Source: Pedobacter polysacchareus
Lineage (GTDB): Bacteria > Bacteroidota > Bacteroidia > Sphingobacteriales > Sphingobacteriaceae
Assembly (NCBI RefSeq): GCF_019802255.1
Contig: NZ_JAHYSS010000006.1
Coordinates: 478,821 to 542,820 of the forward strand
Direction: 5' to 3'
Length of the DNA stretch: 64,000 nt
Positions 9,035 through 17,395 of the stretch are shown piece after piece. The translations under genes were made by a program, and so were the position numbers. Under the pieces are notes generated by a model that saw only the letters and a program-made list of their open reading frames with translations, ran no database searches and was not told the origin of the DNA. Numbering within the stretch: the first letter of the stretch is position 1; every line of letters begins with the position of its first letter.

Positions 9035-9118
9035 TTAGATTTTTTCTGCGAACTCCTCTTTTTCTAAGATAGTTTTCAATTGAGGTGCAAACTCTAACCC
9101 CCAGTTGCCGACAGCCTT
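9035..9118 (-). pseudogene. C-terminal fragment resembling an HxlR-type regulator
   Basis: Reading the minus strand, an open stretch gives KAVGNWGLEFAPQLK, a short helical tail, then a stop at 9035-9037. It resembles the last helix region of HxlR-family winged-helix regulators (a conserved W-G near the C-terminus). There is no start and no winged helix, so it is only a 27-residue tail. It abuts, head to head, the decapitated oxidoreductase fragment on the plus strand; HxlR genes are often divergent from such genes. The call is tentative because the fragment is short. Confidence 0.4.
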
Positions 9119-9362
9119 AAAGAAACACCCTGAAAAATATACCTTACGTCACCTGTACGATTTATATCCAGATGAAAAAATCGATGTGAAAGAAGAACAG
9201 AGTTGGGTAGAAACACACGATAAAATTATCTTCCAATTTCCATTTTATTGGTTTAATTCACCACCGCTTTTCAAAAAATGGCTGGATCAGGTATTACACA
9301 TCGCATTTTGCCTTTCCGATTCCACCATCCGCCCCTGTAATAAAAACTACACTGTTTTTTAA
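9105..9362 (+). pseudogene. Truncated flavodoxin-fold NAD(P)H oxidoreductase (MdaB/KefF-like)
   Basis: Codons from about 9120 to 9296 read KKHPEKYTLRHLYDLYPDE and then KIIFQFPFYWFNSPPLFKKW, the signature of the NAD(P)H-dependent flavodoxin-like oxidoreductases (modulator of drug activity B, KefF). The normal N-terminus (a beta strand with the HPxxxxS motif) is gone, and the sequence diverges right after WLDQVL, where the remaining ~100 residues should follow. The only start would be a TTG at 9105. Both ends are therefore deleted and the product cannot bind FMN properly. This is a relic, not a functional gene. Confidence 0.75.
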
Positions 9363-9365
9363 TAG
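9297..9365 (-). pseudogene. N-terminal fragment of a second SDR gene
   Basis: On the minus strand, just past the break in the oxidoreductase fragment, codons read LKNSVVFITGADGGIGKA. This is the first strand and the glycine-rich TGxxxGIG cofactor motif of a short-chain dehydrogenase. After it the reading runs into the opposite-strand oxidoreductase fragment. About 20 codons survive. Together with the neighbours it implies an ancestral order HxlR (minus) - oxidoreductase (plus) - SDR (minus) shortened by two deletions. Confidence 0.6.
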
Positions 9366-9385
9366 GTGACCAAAAAACAAAGTGC

Positions 9386-9847
9386 CTATTCCCAGATTCC
9401 TAACAAACGTCGGATGACGACAATTTCAGCAACGTGGTAGGCGGTGTGATCAGCAATTTGAAGCGCTTCCCGCAGCAGGGTTTGTCCTGTCCCATGCGGG
9501 ATGGGCTTATATAAGTCACTCGTCTGAATCAATTCAACAAATGATTCTAAATCGGCCTCATATTGGAGCAGTGTTTGATTCCAATGCGCTTCATCTGAGG
9601 GAGCAGCCTCTTTTGGCCAATATCCTTCTGGCCATTTTGGTGATTTATGATGGGCGTCTCTGCTAAATTCCAGCATGTCCCATTGTGCAATTCTAATGTG
9701 CTCCACCAATTGCCAGATACTATAGGGCAGATCATGCGGTCTTTCGCCAAGCAATTCAAAAGGGATCTTTGCCGCAGCATCTTTTAATCCCACATGGGCG
9801 CCTCCACCTGCTAATAATTTTTTGAGTTCTTTAACTAATGGATCCAT
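9386..9847 (-). CDS. DinB-family putative metal-dependent four-helix protein
   Basis: A 153-residue protein of the DinB/YfiT four-helix-bundle superfamily. The metal-ligand pattern is visible: a histidine in helix two (LVEHIRIAQWDMLEF, near residue 49) and the closing pair in the last helix (IADHTAYHVAEIVVIRRLLG, near residues 133-137). Members include bacillithiol or mycothiol S-transferases and many proteins of unknown role. Bacteroidota of this group may use bacillithiol, so a thiol transferase or detoxification role is possible. It stands alone beyond the end of the lanthipeptide arm. Confidence 0.88.
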   Translation of the reverse strand: MDPLVKELKKLLAGGGAHVGLKDAAAKIPFELLGERPHDLPYSIWQLVEHIRIAQWDMLEFSRDAHHKSPKWPEGYWPKEAAPSDEAHWNQTLLQYEADLESFVELIQTSDLYKPIPHGTGQTLLREALQIADHTAYHVAEIVVIRRLLGIWE

Positions 9848-9884
9848 TTTATAAATCTAAATAACTGATGTAATTATTAAACCA

Positions 9885-9992
9885 TTAGTAATAATACAAT
9901 TCATCAGGACTAAAGTTTCCCGATCCAGCACCCATGTTCCTGAGACAAGCAGTGATCAGTATATTGGAACTCCAGCTACCACCTAAGACTTT
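9885..9992 (-). pseudogene. Possible decapitated second precursor: double-glycine motif plus 30-residue core
   Basis: Downstream of the minus-arm glycosyltransferase, in a frame shifted from its last codons, the sequence reads KVLGG followed by 30 residues (SWSSNILITACLRNMGAGSG, then NFSPDELYYY) and a stop. KVLGG is exactly the end of the LanA leader in this cluster, and the DNA around it matches lanA at 16 of 18 bases (AAAGTYTTAGGTGGTAKC). The core has six Ser/Thr and one Cys. No start codon or leader precedes it: a stop lies about 50 bases upstream in frame. I read this as a precursor gene whose leader was lost by a deletion that also fixed the end of the glycosyltransferase. Chance similarity cannot be excluded. 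Confidence 0.4.
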
Positions 9993-10708
9993 AATATTTC
10001 CAAAGCACGCGTATCTTCTATAAAGTAGCTTTCTTTAGGGAAGGACGCTTCTTCCCTGTAATGATTCAGCTTTAACTCGTCATCAATAATTAAATACGGA
10101 GACTGATCCATATCGTGCTGGCATTTTATTTTCCCGCAATATCTTGTTTTAACCAGGGATTTTCTTGTTGGCCAATGACTCACGATATTCGTTACGGGAC
10201 GCCGAATAGTACTGTGCTCTAAATAAGAACCAAACAAATCACTAGGCTGATCGAATCTATAATCATAAGCTACGATTCTATCATAAAAGCCCTGATACTT
10301 CTTTACAATATTTTTTAAACTCATCTCCTTTTGGGGAACTAAAAACTCATCCACATCATGAAATGCAGTCCAGTGGTCAACACCTTTATATTTGAGTTTT
10401 AAAAAATCCAAGGCTTTATTCGCAGCCTTTAATTGCCTTGGTATTAGCGTACTCATAATGGGATGTAAAGAACCATGTTCTTCTTCCCATTTTGAAAGGC
10501 CACCATCATAATAATTCCCATCCTTTGGCAGCACCTCGTAGCTGACATTGTATCTTTTTTGCAAAGACTCCAACCGCTCTTCTGAATCATCCGTAGGATA
10601 ATCGAGGTATATTAAAAATTCATCAACCCCTATTTTATTATGAAAATGAATCCATTCTTCCAATCGATGTCCTGTATTTCTAGCCAGCGTAAATAATGTG
10701 ATCTTCAT
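9983..10708 (-). CDS. Glycosyltransferase (GT92/DUF23-like) at the end of the lanthipeptide arm
   Basis: A 241-residue GT-A enzyme. It opens with ITLFTLARNTGHRLEEWIHFH, the usual start of the GT92/DUF23 and related GT2-type proteins (nucleotide-binding strand, then 'EW..H' helix). The metal/donor motif is HDVDEFLVP near residue 118, and a later HW..RKSLVK segment with Cys/His residues resembles the acceptor side of the family. It starts 1 bp after the LanC-like stop, so it is translationally coupled to the lanthipeptide operon. It could glycosylate the peptide or a cell-envelope immunity target. The last residues (ALEILKS) run into a deletion-like junction, so its natural C-terminus may be slightly altered. 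Confidence 0.82.
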   Translation of the reverse strand: MKITLFTLARNTGHRLEEWIHFHNKIGVDEFLIYLDYPTDDSEERLESLQKRYNVSYEVLPKDGNYYDGGLSKWEEEHGSLHPIMSTLIPRQLKAANKALDFLKLKYKGVDHWTAFHDVDEFLVPQKEMSLKNIVKKYQGFYDRIVAYDYRFDQPSDLFGSYLEHSTIRRPVTNIVSHWPTRKSLVKTRYCGKIKCQHDMDQSPYLIIDDELKLNHYREEASFPKESYFIEDTRALEILKS

Positions 10709-10709
10709 A

Positions 10710-11777
10710 TTACAACATAAATAAAGGTTTTAATTTTAATAAGAAATCTGGTTTTTGAAGCTCAAGATAAATCAAACCAGAACTGAGCTCAGAATGGAGG
10801 AAAGAAATGTGACTATAATCTCTTTCTACAAATCTATGCTGATTTTTAACCTCAATATCTTCAATCCTATTCCGTATTTTTTCAATGAATTGATCTAAAC
10901 CTTTGCTTTCTTTAAAGATAGACTTCAAAAGGAGATGATCAAAAAGCAAACTCCCTAAGCCATTACAAATATTAAGGTGCTTTTGATAGGAAATCGTATG
11001 ACTCTCTTTGTGCAGGAAATCCAGATAATTGTTCAGGCAGAGCTCAATCCGTTCTTTATGAGCGGAATTATTTACCGTCTGATTGGCATTGAGCAGCGCA
11101 TAAAGCAGCTTGGCGTTATATACATTGATATGGTTTTGCCCCATAAAAATATAATAAAGGATGCTATTTATGATCCAATCCATTAAGTCTAATAATTCAA
11201 TGCTATTGGTCCTCCTTTGAAAATCTGACAATACATTTAAACAGGCTAGCTCAATAAATATGCTGCTCGAATTATTACCAAATAAAAACCCTTTATAATT
11301 ATCGTGGTAATAGTTAGTAAATAGAGAGATGAATTTTTGGTCTATTTCCGCAGAACGATCAGACAATTTGCTTCGCTTCAGGTGATAATTTAACTTACTT
11401 AAAACATCATCCTTATTCGACCGGTCAATCAGCTTCAATTTTAAAATATCAGCATAAATACCCTCGTCCAGGTCTTCCAGTATTTCGTCAATATCTTCTG
11501 TGATAAAATGATAGTTCTTTAAATGCTCCAAAACTAAGCCATAGGCAGTGATGCCACCCAGCTGCGTATCGTTTCTATCTAATGGATTAGAAAGGGCTTG
11601 CTCTAAAACCTGATCTGCTGCCGCTTTAAAAAAATCACTATTTGTGTATTTGCTGTAGTGATAAAGAAAAATACTAATTTCCAGAAGTTGATGTGCTGAA
11701 ATCGTCTGATCCAATGATTTCTCCATCAATACAGCAGCTTCTTCTTTCAAAAGATGATCAATTGATTGATTTTTCAT
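10710..11777 (-). CDS. LanC-like protein with degenerate zinc site
   Basis: A 355-residue, largely helical protein. Its N-terminal pattern (LLEISIFLYHYSKYT, then LGGITAYGLVLEHL with ITEDIDEILEDLDEGI) parallels the N-terminus of the plus-arm LanC-like protein and of the Bacteroidota LanC-like family, which are built on the alpha/alpha toroid. At the place of the cyclase CHG motif it has NICNGLGSLL, with Cys kept and His replaced by Asn, and no WCYG motif is present. A zinc-dependent cyclase activity is therefore unlikely. It lies between lanB and the glycosyltransferase (22 bp and 1 bp gaps). A scaffold, substrate-guiding or glycosylation-coupling role is inference. Confidence 0.72.
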   Translation of the reverse strand: MKNQSIDHLLKEEAAVLMEKSLDQTISAHQLLEISIFLYHYSKYTNSDFFKAAADQVLEQALSNPLDRNDTQLGGITAYGLVLEHLKNYHFITEDIDEILEDLDEGIYADILKLKLIDRSNKDDVLSKLNYHLKRSKLSDRSAEIDQKFISLFTNYYHDNYKGFLFGNNSSSIFIELACLNVLSDFQRRTNSIELLDLMDWIINSILYYIFMGQNHINVYNAKLLYALLNANQTVNNSAHKERIELCLNNYLDFLHKESHTISYQKHLNICNGLGSLLFDHLLLKSIFKESKGLDQFIEKIRNRIEDIEVKNQHRFVERDYSHISFLHSELSSGLIYLELQKPDFLLKLKPLFML

Positions 11778-11799
11778 AGTATAGTTTTCTCTTGATTAC

Positions 11800-14700
11800 C
11801 TATTTAATTAATGATTTGTGATAACCCTTTTTTTGGGCGAGGAGATAATTGTAGAGTAAGTCGTAAGACATCGCTTCTTTTAACCGCTGATCCGATGAAA
11901 AAAGCCTATTGGTAGACATATGGATGTAACTAGACAGCTGGCCATAGTGACTACTGATTTTTTTACTTTCAGTAGGCTTGAGCAAAGCAGCAAAGCTGGC
12001 CTGTCTGGCGGAAAAAATAGTATACAAGGCCTGATAAGCAGGATCATTTTCAGTGATTATACTATTGATCAAGGTATACTCATTCTTCAATTTTACATTC
12101 ATCGACTTCAGAAAATCCTTATTCTCCAATCCAAATTCCACAAAGAAACCCGTCCTGATGGCCTTGCAAAAAGTCAGCATTTCCTCCAGCTCCATTCCAA
12201 AACCCATTAAATAGGCATGTATGTTTTTTATGGCGACGATCCAGGTGATGGAGTCTAAACCCTTTTTATTCAAATGCTTCAACAATTCTAAAATAGCCTT
12301 ACTATCGAAAGCGAATATCATTTCCGTTTTATCGTAGGGAATCTGGGCGTAGCGATCCAGTTCCCGATGGTAAGTATCGTACTGTATTTTATATATAAAT
12401 TTATTTTTAAGGTAGCTATCCAGACGCTGGTGAATCTTCGGCATCAGCAACTCATTCCCTTCCTTACGTACCCTTAGTCTAATATGAAATTCAGGATCTT
12501 CATAGCGTACAAAAAATGTAGGATCACCATCACTTTTTGATCCGAATAACATGGGATAAATCGATCCCAGCAACAGCTGCTGCCCAATTTTTCTACTACA
12601 ATAAATCTTCAGGTATAAAAACTCGCCGCCAGGAAAAAATGATCTTTTATCCTTAATCTTTGGCGCTTTATAACCAATACTCCCTGTGCCTGAGCGTTCT
12701 GGTTCTTTCTTTTTTGCTAAATATGGAATCACCAGTTCATTAATAAAAGAATTACCTTCTGAATCTTTTAAAAAGGAATTTTCCGGTGTAGATAGGTACT
12801 CATGAAGTATTAAATAGGGATATTTCTTAAATTGCTTCATCAATATCAATAAACAGGCAGGATCCTCTATATCAAGCACCAATAGATTGTCACTATTTTG
12901 CCGAACTGAAATCCATTTTGGGAGTCCTAATGCAAAAAGCTTGTCCCTGAGCTTATCTGTCGGCTGGTCGGTTTGATCAAAGAACGACTTATCCAACTGA
13001 ACTCTCCAGGTAGCCAGACTACAAATGATTTGCTGATCCAACACTACCCTTGGCAAAAAATTCAATTTTACAAGAGGTCCCCAATGCCAAAGCAAATTAT
13101 TTTGCTGTTCTTGAAGCTGTACTTCCCCAAAAAAGCGATAAGCAGGATGTGCATGGGAGTTATTAAAATGATGGTTATTGGAAATTTTAGGAATAATCTC
13201 TTTTTTACTTTTTCTGCAGATCAGCTTGACATTGTTATTTACAACATTTACTAAAATTTCATCCATCTTAATCTGCTGATCCGGCCCGTGGCTGGACAAC
13301 GATTCAATTGGTATCTCAAAATCCCTTGTCACCGTTCTGAAGTTAATATTTTCGATTCTAGAATTGGGAGTATGCAATACTTCAGCAACAATCTTATCCT
13401 TCATCAGCTCCTTTTCATGCTCAAAAATCTCTCTGCAAAGCGTTTCAATCTCTACATCAGAGACAGAAAAACGATTGATGGGACCACTTGCAGTATTGTA
13501 CGCCGTATTAGAAAGCACGACTTCAAAATTACCCTGATTAATGGCCTCCGTACTTTTCCCTAACAAACTGCAGAAAACCGAATAAGTAGGTGGGAGCTTG
13601 ATATCATGCACTGCAAACTCCTTCATTTCCTTAATAGTTAATTCCAGTACTTTTCCATTAACAGCACTTAATGCTGCTATTTTATTGAACAAAAAGATAG
13701 AAAAGTCATTAAATTGATGGTCTTCGAATGGACTGGAGCCTGGATTTGGTATATAAATTCCGTCGTAGCTTCCATCCACTTGAGGATCTAAGATATTGCC
13801 TACAGGAAAACCGAGGCCAATCTCTTCATCCAGGACTTCGGTAAGGGGAACAAATCTGTTCTCGTACCGTTGAGCAAAAACAGATTTGAAAGTTTCAAAA
13901 TTCCTGGACCTATAATTTTCATTAATGGAGGCAGTCAGCTCAACAGCCGATCGAATTTTATCAATGACATTCGCACCAATGGAGCTATCGGAGAAAGAGC
14001 GTATGAAATTAACATGAAAAACTGAAGCACCGTTAACTTGGCAACCCAAACGTTCCAGATGATCTTCAATGGCACGTAATGTACGTTCGTTATTGTTCCA
14101 ATCCTGTTTACGAATTTTATTAATTTCCTGATCTATAAAAGAGACCATACCTGGTTTATCCTCAGTAGCTCCTGATCTACCAAGATGATCCGCTATATAG
14201 GAAAAAAGTGTTTTTTTTGTGGAAGATGAACTATAGTTATTTAAAAGAATCTGGTTCGAAATTAAGCTGGAAATTAATGTCTCAATATCCTCTGGATCAT
14301 AAATATCCGCAAACTCATTTTTTATATAATCGACGATGTCATGCTTACACTTTCCTTCAACAGAATAATTCAGCACTTTTTCTATTACCGGATTATGCTC
14401 CACTTTAGATACAGCAAACTTCTTATCCCCTTCCCTTTTTACAACCTCTATATATTTTAATTTATTAGCATGCAAGTAGATACTTGGATTCGGATAATAA
14501 ATCAGATTGCTCAGCAAATCATCAGATTGCTGCAGGTTATAAGAAAGATCTGCTACAATACCATTGTCCAATTGAACGTGAATCCCTCCTTCAAAACCAC
14601 CTGCACTTTCAGTTTCCTTATTTAAAGAAATAGTACCTACACTTGCCATCAAGCCATAAGGTGTCCCTCTTGAACACATTCTGGTATAGTACTTCACAAA

Positions 14701-14946
14701 TGTTAACCAAACCTCCAGTAACTTTGAATATTCCAGGCCTTTTTCATTTTTATCAATAATATATTTCAATGTTTTTGTGAACGCTGGAGACGAAATATAT
14801 AAAGCTTCTATGATTACAGGATTACACAGCAGTTTCAGGCGTTCAATGATGTGAATACCCGAAAGATCTGTTAATCTCAGATCTTGCAGGTTATTTATTC
14901 CAAGTAATGGGACTCTGATTACAGCTTTATCTAAATTTGTATGCAT
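11800..14946 (-). CDS. lanB: Full-length class I lanthipeptide dehydratase LanB
   Basis: A 1048-residue LanB. The first ~750 residues are the Lant_dehydr_N glutamylation domain, recognised from YTRMCSRGTPYGLMASVG near residue 90. The last ~280 residues are the SpaB-C/thiopeptide-type elimination domain, with the typical FFVRYEDPEFHIRLRVR stretch around residues 825-841. LanB enzymes use glutamyl-tRNA to activate Ser/Thr and then eliminate glutamate, giving Dha/Dhb. Unlike the split LanB known from pinensin synthesis in Chitinophaga, this one is a single chain. The start overlaps the end of the flavoenzyme gene by 20 bp. It acts on the peptide at 17210 in the cytoplasm. Confidence 0.93.
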   Translation of the reverse strand: MHTNLDKAVIRVPLLGINNLQDLRLTDLSGIHIIERLKLLCNPVIIEALYISSPAFTKTLKYIIDKNEKGLEYSKLLEVWLTFVKYYTRMCSRGTPYGLMASVGTISLNKETESAGGFEGGIHVQLDNGIVADLSYNLQQSDDLLSNLIYYPNPSIYLHANKLKYIEVVKREGDKKFAVSKVEHNPVIEKVLNYSVEGKCKHDIVDYIKNEFADIYDPEDIETLISSLISNQILLNNYSSSSTKKTLFSYIADHLGRSGATEDKPGMVSFIDQEINKIRKQDWNNNERTLRAIEDHLERLGCQVNGASVFHVNFIRSFSDSSIGANVIDKIRSAVELTASINENYRSRNFETFKSVFAQRYENRFVPLTEVLDEEIGLGFPVGNILDPQVDGSYDGIYIPNPGSSPFEDHQFNDFSIFLFNKIAALSAVNGKVLELTIKEMKEFAVHDIKLPPTYSVFCSLLGKSTEAINQGNFEVVLSNTAYNTASGPINRFSVSDVEIETLCREIFEHEKELMKDKIVAEVLHTPNSRIENINFRTVTRDFEIPIESLSSHGPDQQIKMDEILVNVVNNNVKLICRKSKKEIIPKISNNHHFNNSHAHPAYRFFGEVQLQEQQNNLLWHWGPLVKLNFLPRVVLDQQIICSLATWRVQLDKSFFDQTDQPTDKLRDKLFALGLPKWISVRQNSDNLLVLDIEDPACLLILMKQFKKYPYLILHEYLSTPENSFLKDSEGNSFINELVIPYLAKKKEPERSGTGSIGYKAPKIKDKRSFFPGGEFLYLKIYCSRKIGQQLLLGSIYPMLFGSKSDGDPTFFVRYEDPEFHIRLRVRKEGNELLMPKIHQRLDSYLKNKFIYKIQYDTYHRELDRYAQIPYDKTEMIFAFDSKAILELLKHLNKKGLDSITWIVAIKNIHAYLMGFGMELEEMLTFCKAIRTGFFVEFGLENKDFLKSMNVKLKNEYTLINSIITENDPAYQALYTIFSARQASFAALLKPTESKKISSHYGQLSSYIHMSTNRLFSSDQRLKEAMSYDLLYNYLLAQKKGYHKSLIK

Positions 14947-15829
14947 CTTTTAAATTTAATATGTCCGATACGGCCGTTAAACATTCAGCCTTATCCTGAT
15001 AAGATCGACCAAGATTTAAAATAACAATATCATTGGTTTGGTATTTATGGCTTATGCTCTTTATTTTTTCCAGAAAAGAATTGGGTGTTTCTATCACACT
15101 CATATCATAAACTTCTTTGGACAATATGGATTTATAGAACTTTCTACATTCGCTTACTTTCTTGTGATCGTAACTGACAAAACATCCAATTGCAATGTTA
15201 ATTTTAGGGATATGGCCGTTCTCATTCCTATCTTTCAATCTGTTCATTACATCGATTTCGGGGTCAAAATTGGCATTATGATGAAACAGCGTTTTTGAAA
15301 CATTTACCGCTTGGTGATGCTGACAGGAAACGTAAGTTTTAATTGATGAAGTTAGGTGCCATAAATTTGGAGAAGAATTGATATGAATTCCCGGGGCCTT
15401 AGCTGTTCCATTAAAAAGGTCTATAAATTCTTGAAATATCTCTTGTGCCCCTCTTCTATCATTTGAGGAAAGCTGCTGCAAAACATCAGCTTTTATGCTT
15501 GGCGCAACCAAGCCCAAATCAATTCGATCAGGAAACATACGCGCTAGTAAATTGAAAGAATAAGATACGCGATGCGTAGAATGCTGCCTGATTAATATCC
15601 CCGCCACTCCTACAGCAATCCGCTTTGTTTTCAGGGCAATTGTAGGAATTAAAGGCTCAGGATTGCTAAATAGCGTATGATTAAGATAATGTTCACCCAG
15701 CCAAAATCTTTTAAACCCCAATTCTTCCGCTATTACCGCATAATTAAGGACCTCATGAACAGACTCGTTCGGATTGATCGTTTCTCCAAAATCAAGAACA
15801 GATAATTCTATTTCTTCTTTTAAAACCAT
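14927..15829 (-). CDS. Luciferase-like (LLM) flavin-dependent oxidoreductase in the lanthipeptide operon
   Basis: The ATG at 15829 gives 300 residues and starts at the first TIM-barrel strand (ELSVLDFGE); an upstream ATG at 15865 would overlap lanC by 28 bp. The family pattern is clear: AEELGFKRFWLGEHY near residue 36, then TKRIAVGVAGILIRQHSTHRV and FPDRIDLGLVAP, all typical of bacterial luciferase-like enzymes. These bind FMN or F420 and oxidise or reduce substrates. Between lanC and lanB it is a likely tailoring enzyme. Some lanthipeptide LanJ reductases of this superfamily turn Dha/Dhb into D-amino acids, so residue reduction or oxidation of the peptide are the leading options. Reaction not provable from sequence. 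Confidence 0.87.
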   Translation of the reverse strand: MVLKEEIELSVLDFGETINPNESVHEVLNYAVIAEELGFKRFWLGEHYLNHTLFSNPEPLIPTIALKTKRIAVGVAGILIRQHSTHRVSYSFNLLARMFPDRIDLGLVAPSIKADVLQQLSSNDRRGAQEIFQEFIDLFNGTAKAPGIHINSSPNLWHLTSSIKTYVSCQHHQAVNVSKTLFHHNANFDPEIDVMNRLKDRNENGHIPKINIAIGCFVSYDHKKVSECRKFYKSILSKEVYDMSVIETPNSFLEKIKSISHKYQTNDIVILNLGRSYQDKAECLTAVSDILNLKDAYKFR

Positions 15830-15837
15830 AAAATTTT

Positions 15838-17091
15838 CTAATCTATCATCATGCAACTTTCCCATCCATGATTTGAATAGAAATCAGAAATTAAATGCAG
15901 GCCAATACCTGAATAACCATATAGAAAATCGAAAGCCTCCTCCTGCACTTCAGTAAGGCTTCGGAGCTGCCCAGATTCAAGATAGGTTCTGGTATAAGTT
16001 TTAGTTAATTCCTTCCAGGAACTAATTGCTTCCAAAACTAGAGGAGACTTATTGTAATGATAAATCTGCTGATATAAATGCGCGATTCCAGCGGAACCAT
16101 GGCAAAGTGAAGGATCGAAGATCTTCTTATGATTAAGATCCAAGACACCTGATTGTTCAATTGAAACCTGGCAGCAATTCAAAGTAATTTCATCCGCCTT
16201 TTTACGATATCTTTCTTCATTTAGAATAGAAGAAGCCTTATACAAAGTATAGGCAATCACATTGTCACCATAGCACCAGCCCAATCGACCCATTTTTTTT
16301 AACCGGGCACGATCATCCTGTAATAAATTTACTGCCGGAGGAAACATAAATACACCTCTCCATTCCTTGGGAATTTCTTGAGAAAGCAACCAATTGACTG
16401 CTGGTCTTAGTAAGGATTCCGCCTGTGCCTTGATCTCTTTCGATTCAAACTTCTCCAGGACTGTACATAAGAAAGAAATGATCCCGGTAACGCCATGAGC
16501 CTGTCCGCAATCACTCAAAACAAGCCGTTCGTTATTTGGCTCATGCTGCTCATATTTCAAACGAACATCAACCCATGTGATACTTTCGTTATCGATTCTG
16601 ACCCTATCCCTGGTTAAAGTAGCTAAAATCTCTCCTATGATTCCAGTTGTAAATTTACTTTCAGGTTTAGCTATAAAATACAGCCCTTTACCTATATAGC
16701 CGTACAATGGATCATATTTTGACACTGAAAAATCTTTACGCAGTGATTCAACAATTCTATTGTCAATTTCTTTTGTTAAAATATCTTTTAACATGACCGA
16801 ATCTTTAAAAAGAATTTTATTTCGATATAAATGATTGATCACCCAATAGAAACCAGTCACCCCCCTACCATAACTGAAGTCGAGCTGATCTGGGTTTTGG
16901 TTAATAATTAATTCTATAGTATGCTCTATAAGACATTCCAGATCTTGTTTTACCTCCTCGTTTCTTGTCGAATTATACAAATAAGCTAAAAAAAGAATTT
17001 TACCCGAGGAACCTGTTAAAATTGATATGTCAAATGACTTTTTGTATCCTTTTACAATCCCAGCGTATATAGAATCAATTATTTTATCCAT
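15838..17091 (-). CDS. lanC: Lanthionine cyclase LanC (zinc site intact)
   Basis: A 417-residue LanC. The zinc ligands are all present: Cys in GWCYGD near residue 273, and the Cys-His pair in LCHGSAGIAHLY near residues 329-330. The upstream CGQAHGVTGI near residue 195 is the conserved AHG active-site motif. The N-terminus (GSSGKILFLAYLYN, then FSYGRGVTGFYW) and the C-terminus (DFLYGYSGIGLHL) complete the alpha/alpha toroid repeats. The enzyme adds Cys thiols to Dha/Dhb to make Lan/MeLan rings. It is the first gene after lanA, separated by a hairpin, and the only one of three LanC-type proteins here with a full active site. Confidence 0.95.
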   Translation of the reverse strand: MDKIIDSIYAGIVKGYKKSFDISILTGSSGKILFLAYLYNSTRNEEVKQDLECLIEHTIELIINQNPDQLDFSYGRGVTGFYWVINHLYRNKILFKDSVMLKDILTKEIDNRIVESLRKDFSVSKYDPLYGYIGKGLYFIAKPESKFTTGIIGEILATLTRDRVRIDNESITWVDVRLKYEQHEPNNERLVLSDCGQAHGVTGIISFLCTVLEKFESKEIKAQAESLLRPAVNWLLSQEIPKEWRGVFMFPPAVNLLQDDRARLKKMGRLGWCYGDNVIAYTLYKASSILNEERYRKKADEITLNCCQVSIEQSGVLDLNHKKIFDPSLCHGSAGIAHLYQQIYHYNKSPLVLEAISSWKELTKTYTRTYLESGQLRSLTEVQEEAFDFLYGYSGIGLHLISDFYSNHGWESCMMID

Positions 17092-17176
17092 AAATGTTAT
17101 TAAGAATTCATTAGAGCGGCATTAACTGAATCTCAGTACTGCTGTTGGCACTAGAACAGACCAGATAAAATTAGAA

Positions 17177-17201
17177 GACCGTCTTCAAATTGAAGACGGT
17201 C
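17177..17201 (-). terminator. Hairpin between lanA and lanC (attenuator-like)
   Basis: GACCGTCTTC (17177-17186) and GAAGACGGTC (17192-17201) form a perfect 10-bp stem with a 5-base loop, ten bases after the lanA stop. On the minus strand the downstream sequence TCTAATTTTAT is only moderately T-rich. Leaky terminators at this place are common in lantibiotic operons and raise precursor over enzyme levels. Confidence 0.75.
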
Positions 17202-17209
17202 CGGTTAAA

Positions 17210-17395
17210 TTAGCAACCTGAATAACCACCGCAACCAAATGGGTTAGCGGAACATAAAGTAATGCCTGATGAGTTTTCGTAAGGTTTAGTTGTTGTTGCT
17301 GGAGCAGCGATACCACCTAAAACTTTTGACAATGACTTTCTGTCAAGATTCGCAATCTCTTCCTTTTTGAAGGTTAGTTTTTTGAACTTTTTCAT
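17210..17395 (-). CDS. lanA: Lanthipeptide precursor LanA, double-glycine leader
   Basis: A 61-residue peptide. The leader, residues 1-28, is Lys-rich and ends in SKVLGG, a double-glycine site that matches the C39 peptidase transporter encoded opposite. IANLD (14-18) resembles the FNLD box bound by LanB. The 33-residue core (29-61) has three Cys (48, 55, 61, the last being C-terminal) and eight Ser/Thr (Thr34-36, Ser42, Ser43, Thr46, Ser49, Ser59), and is rich in Gly, Pro and Asn. Plausible rings are Ser43-Cys48 and Ser49-Cys55; the partner of Cys61 is unclear because Ser59 is only two residues away. The core is distinct from nisin or pinensin by eye. First gene of the minus arm. Confidence 0.9.
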   Translation of the reverse strand: MKKFKKLTFKKEEIANLDRKSLSKVLGGIAAPATTTKPYENSSGITLCSANPFGCGGYSGC

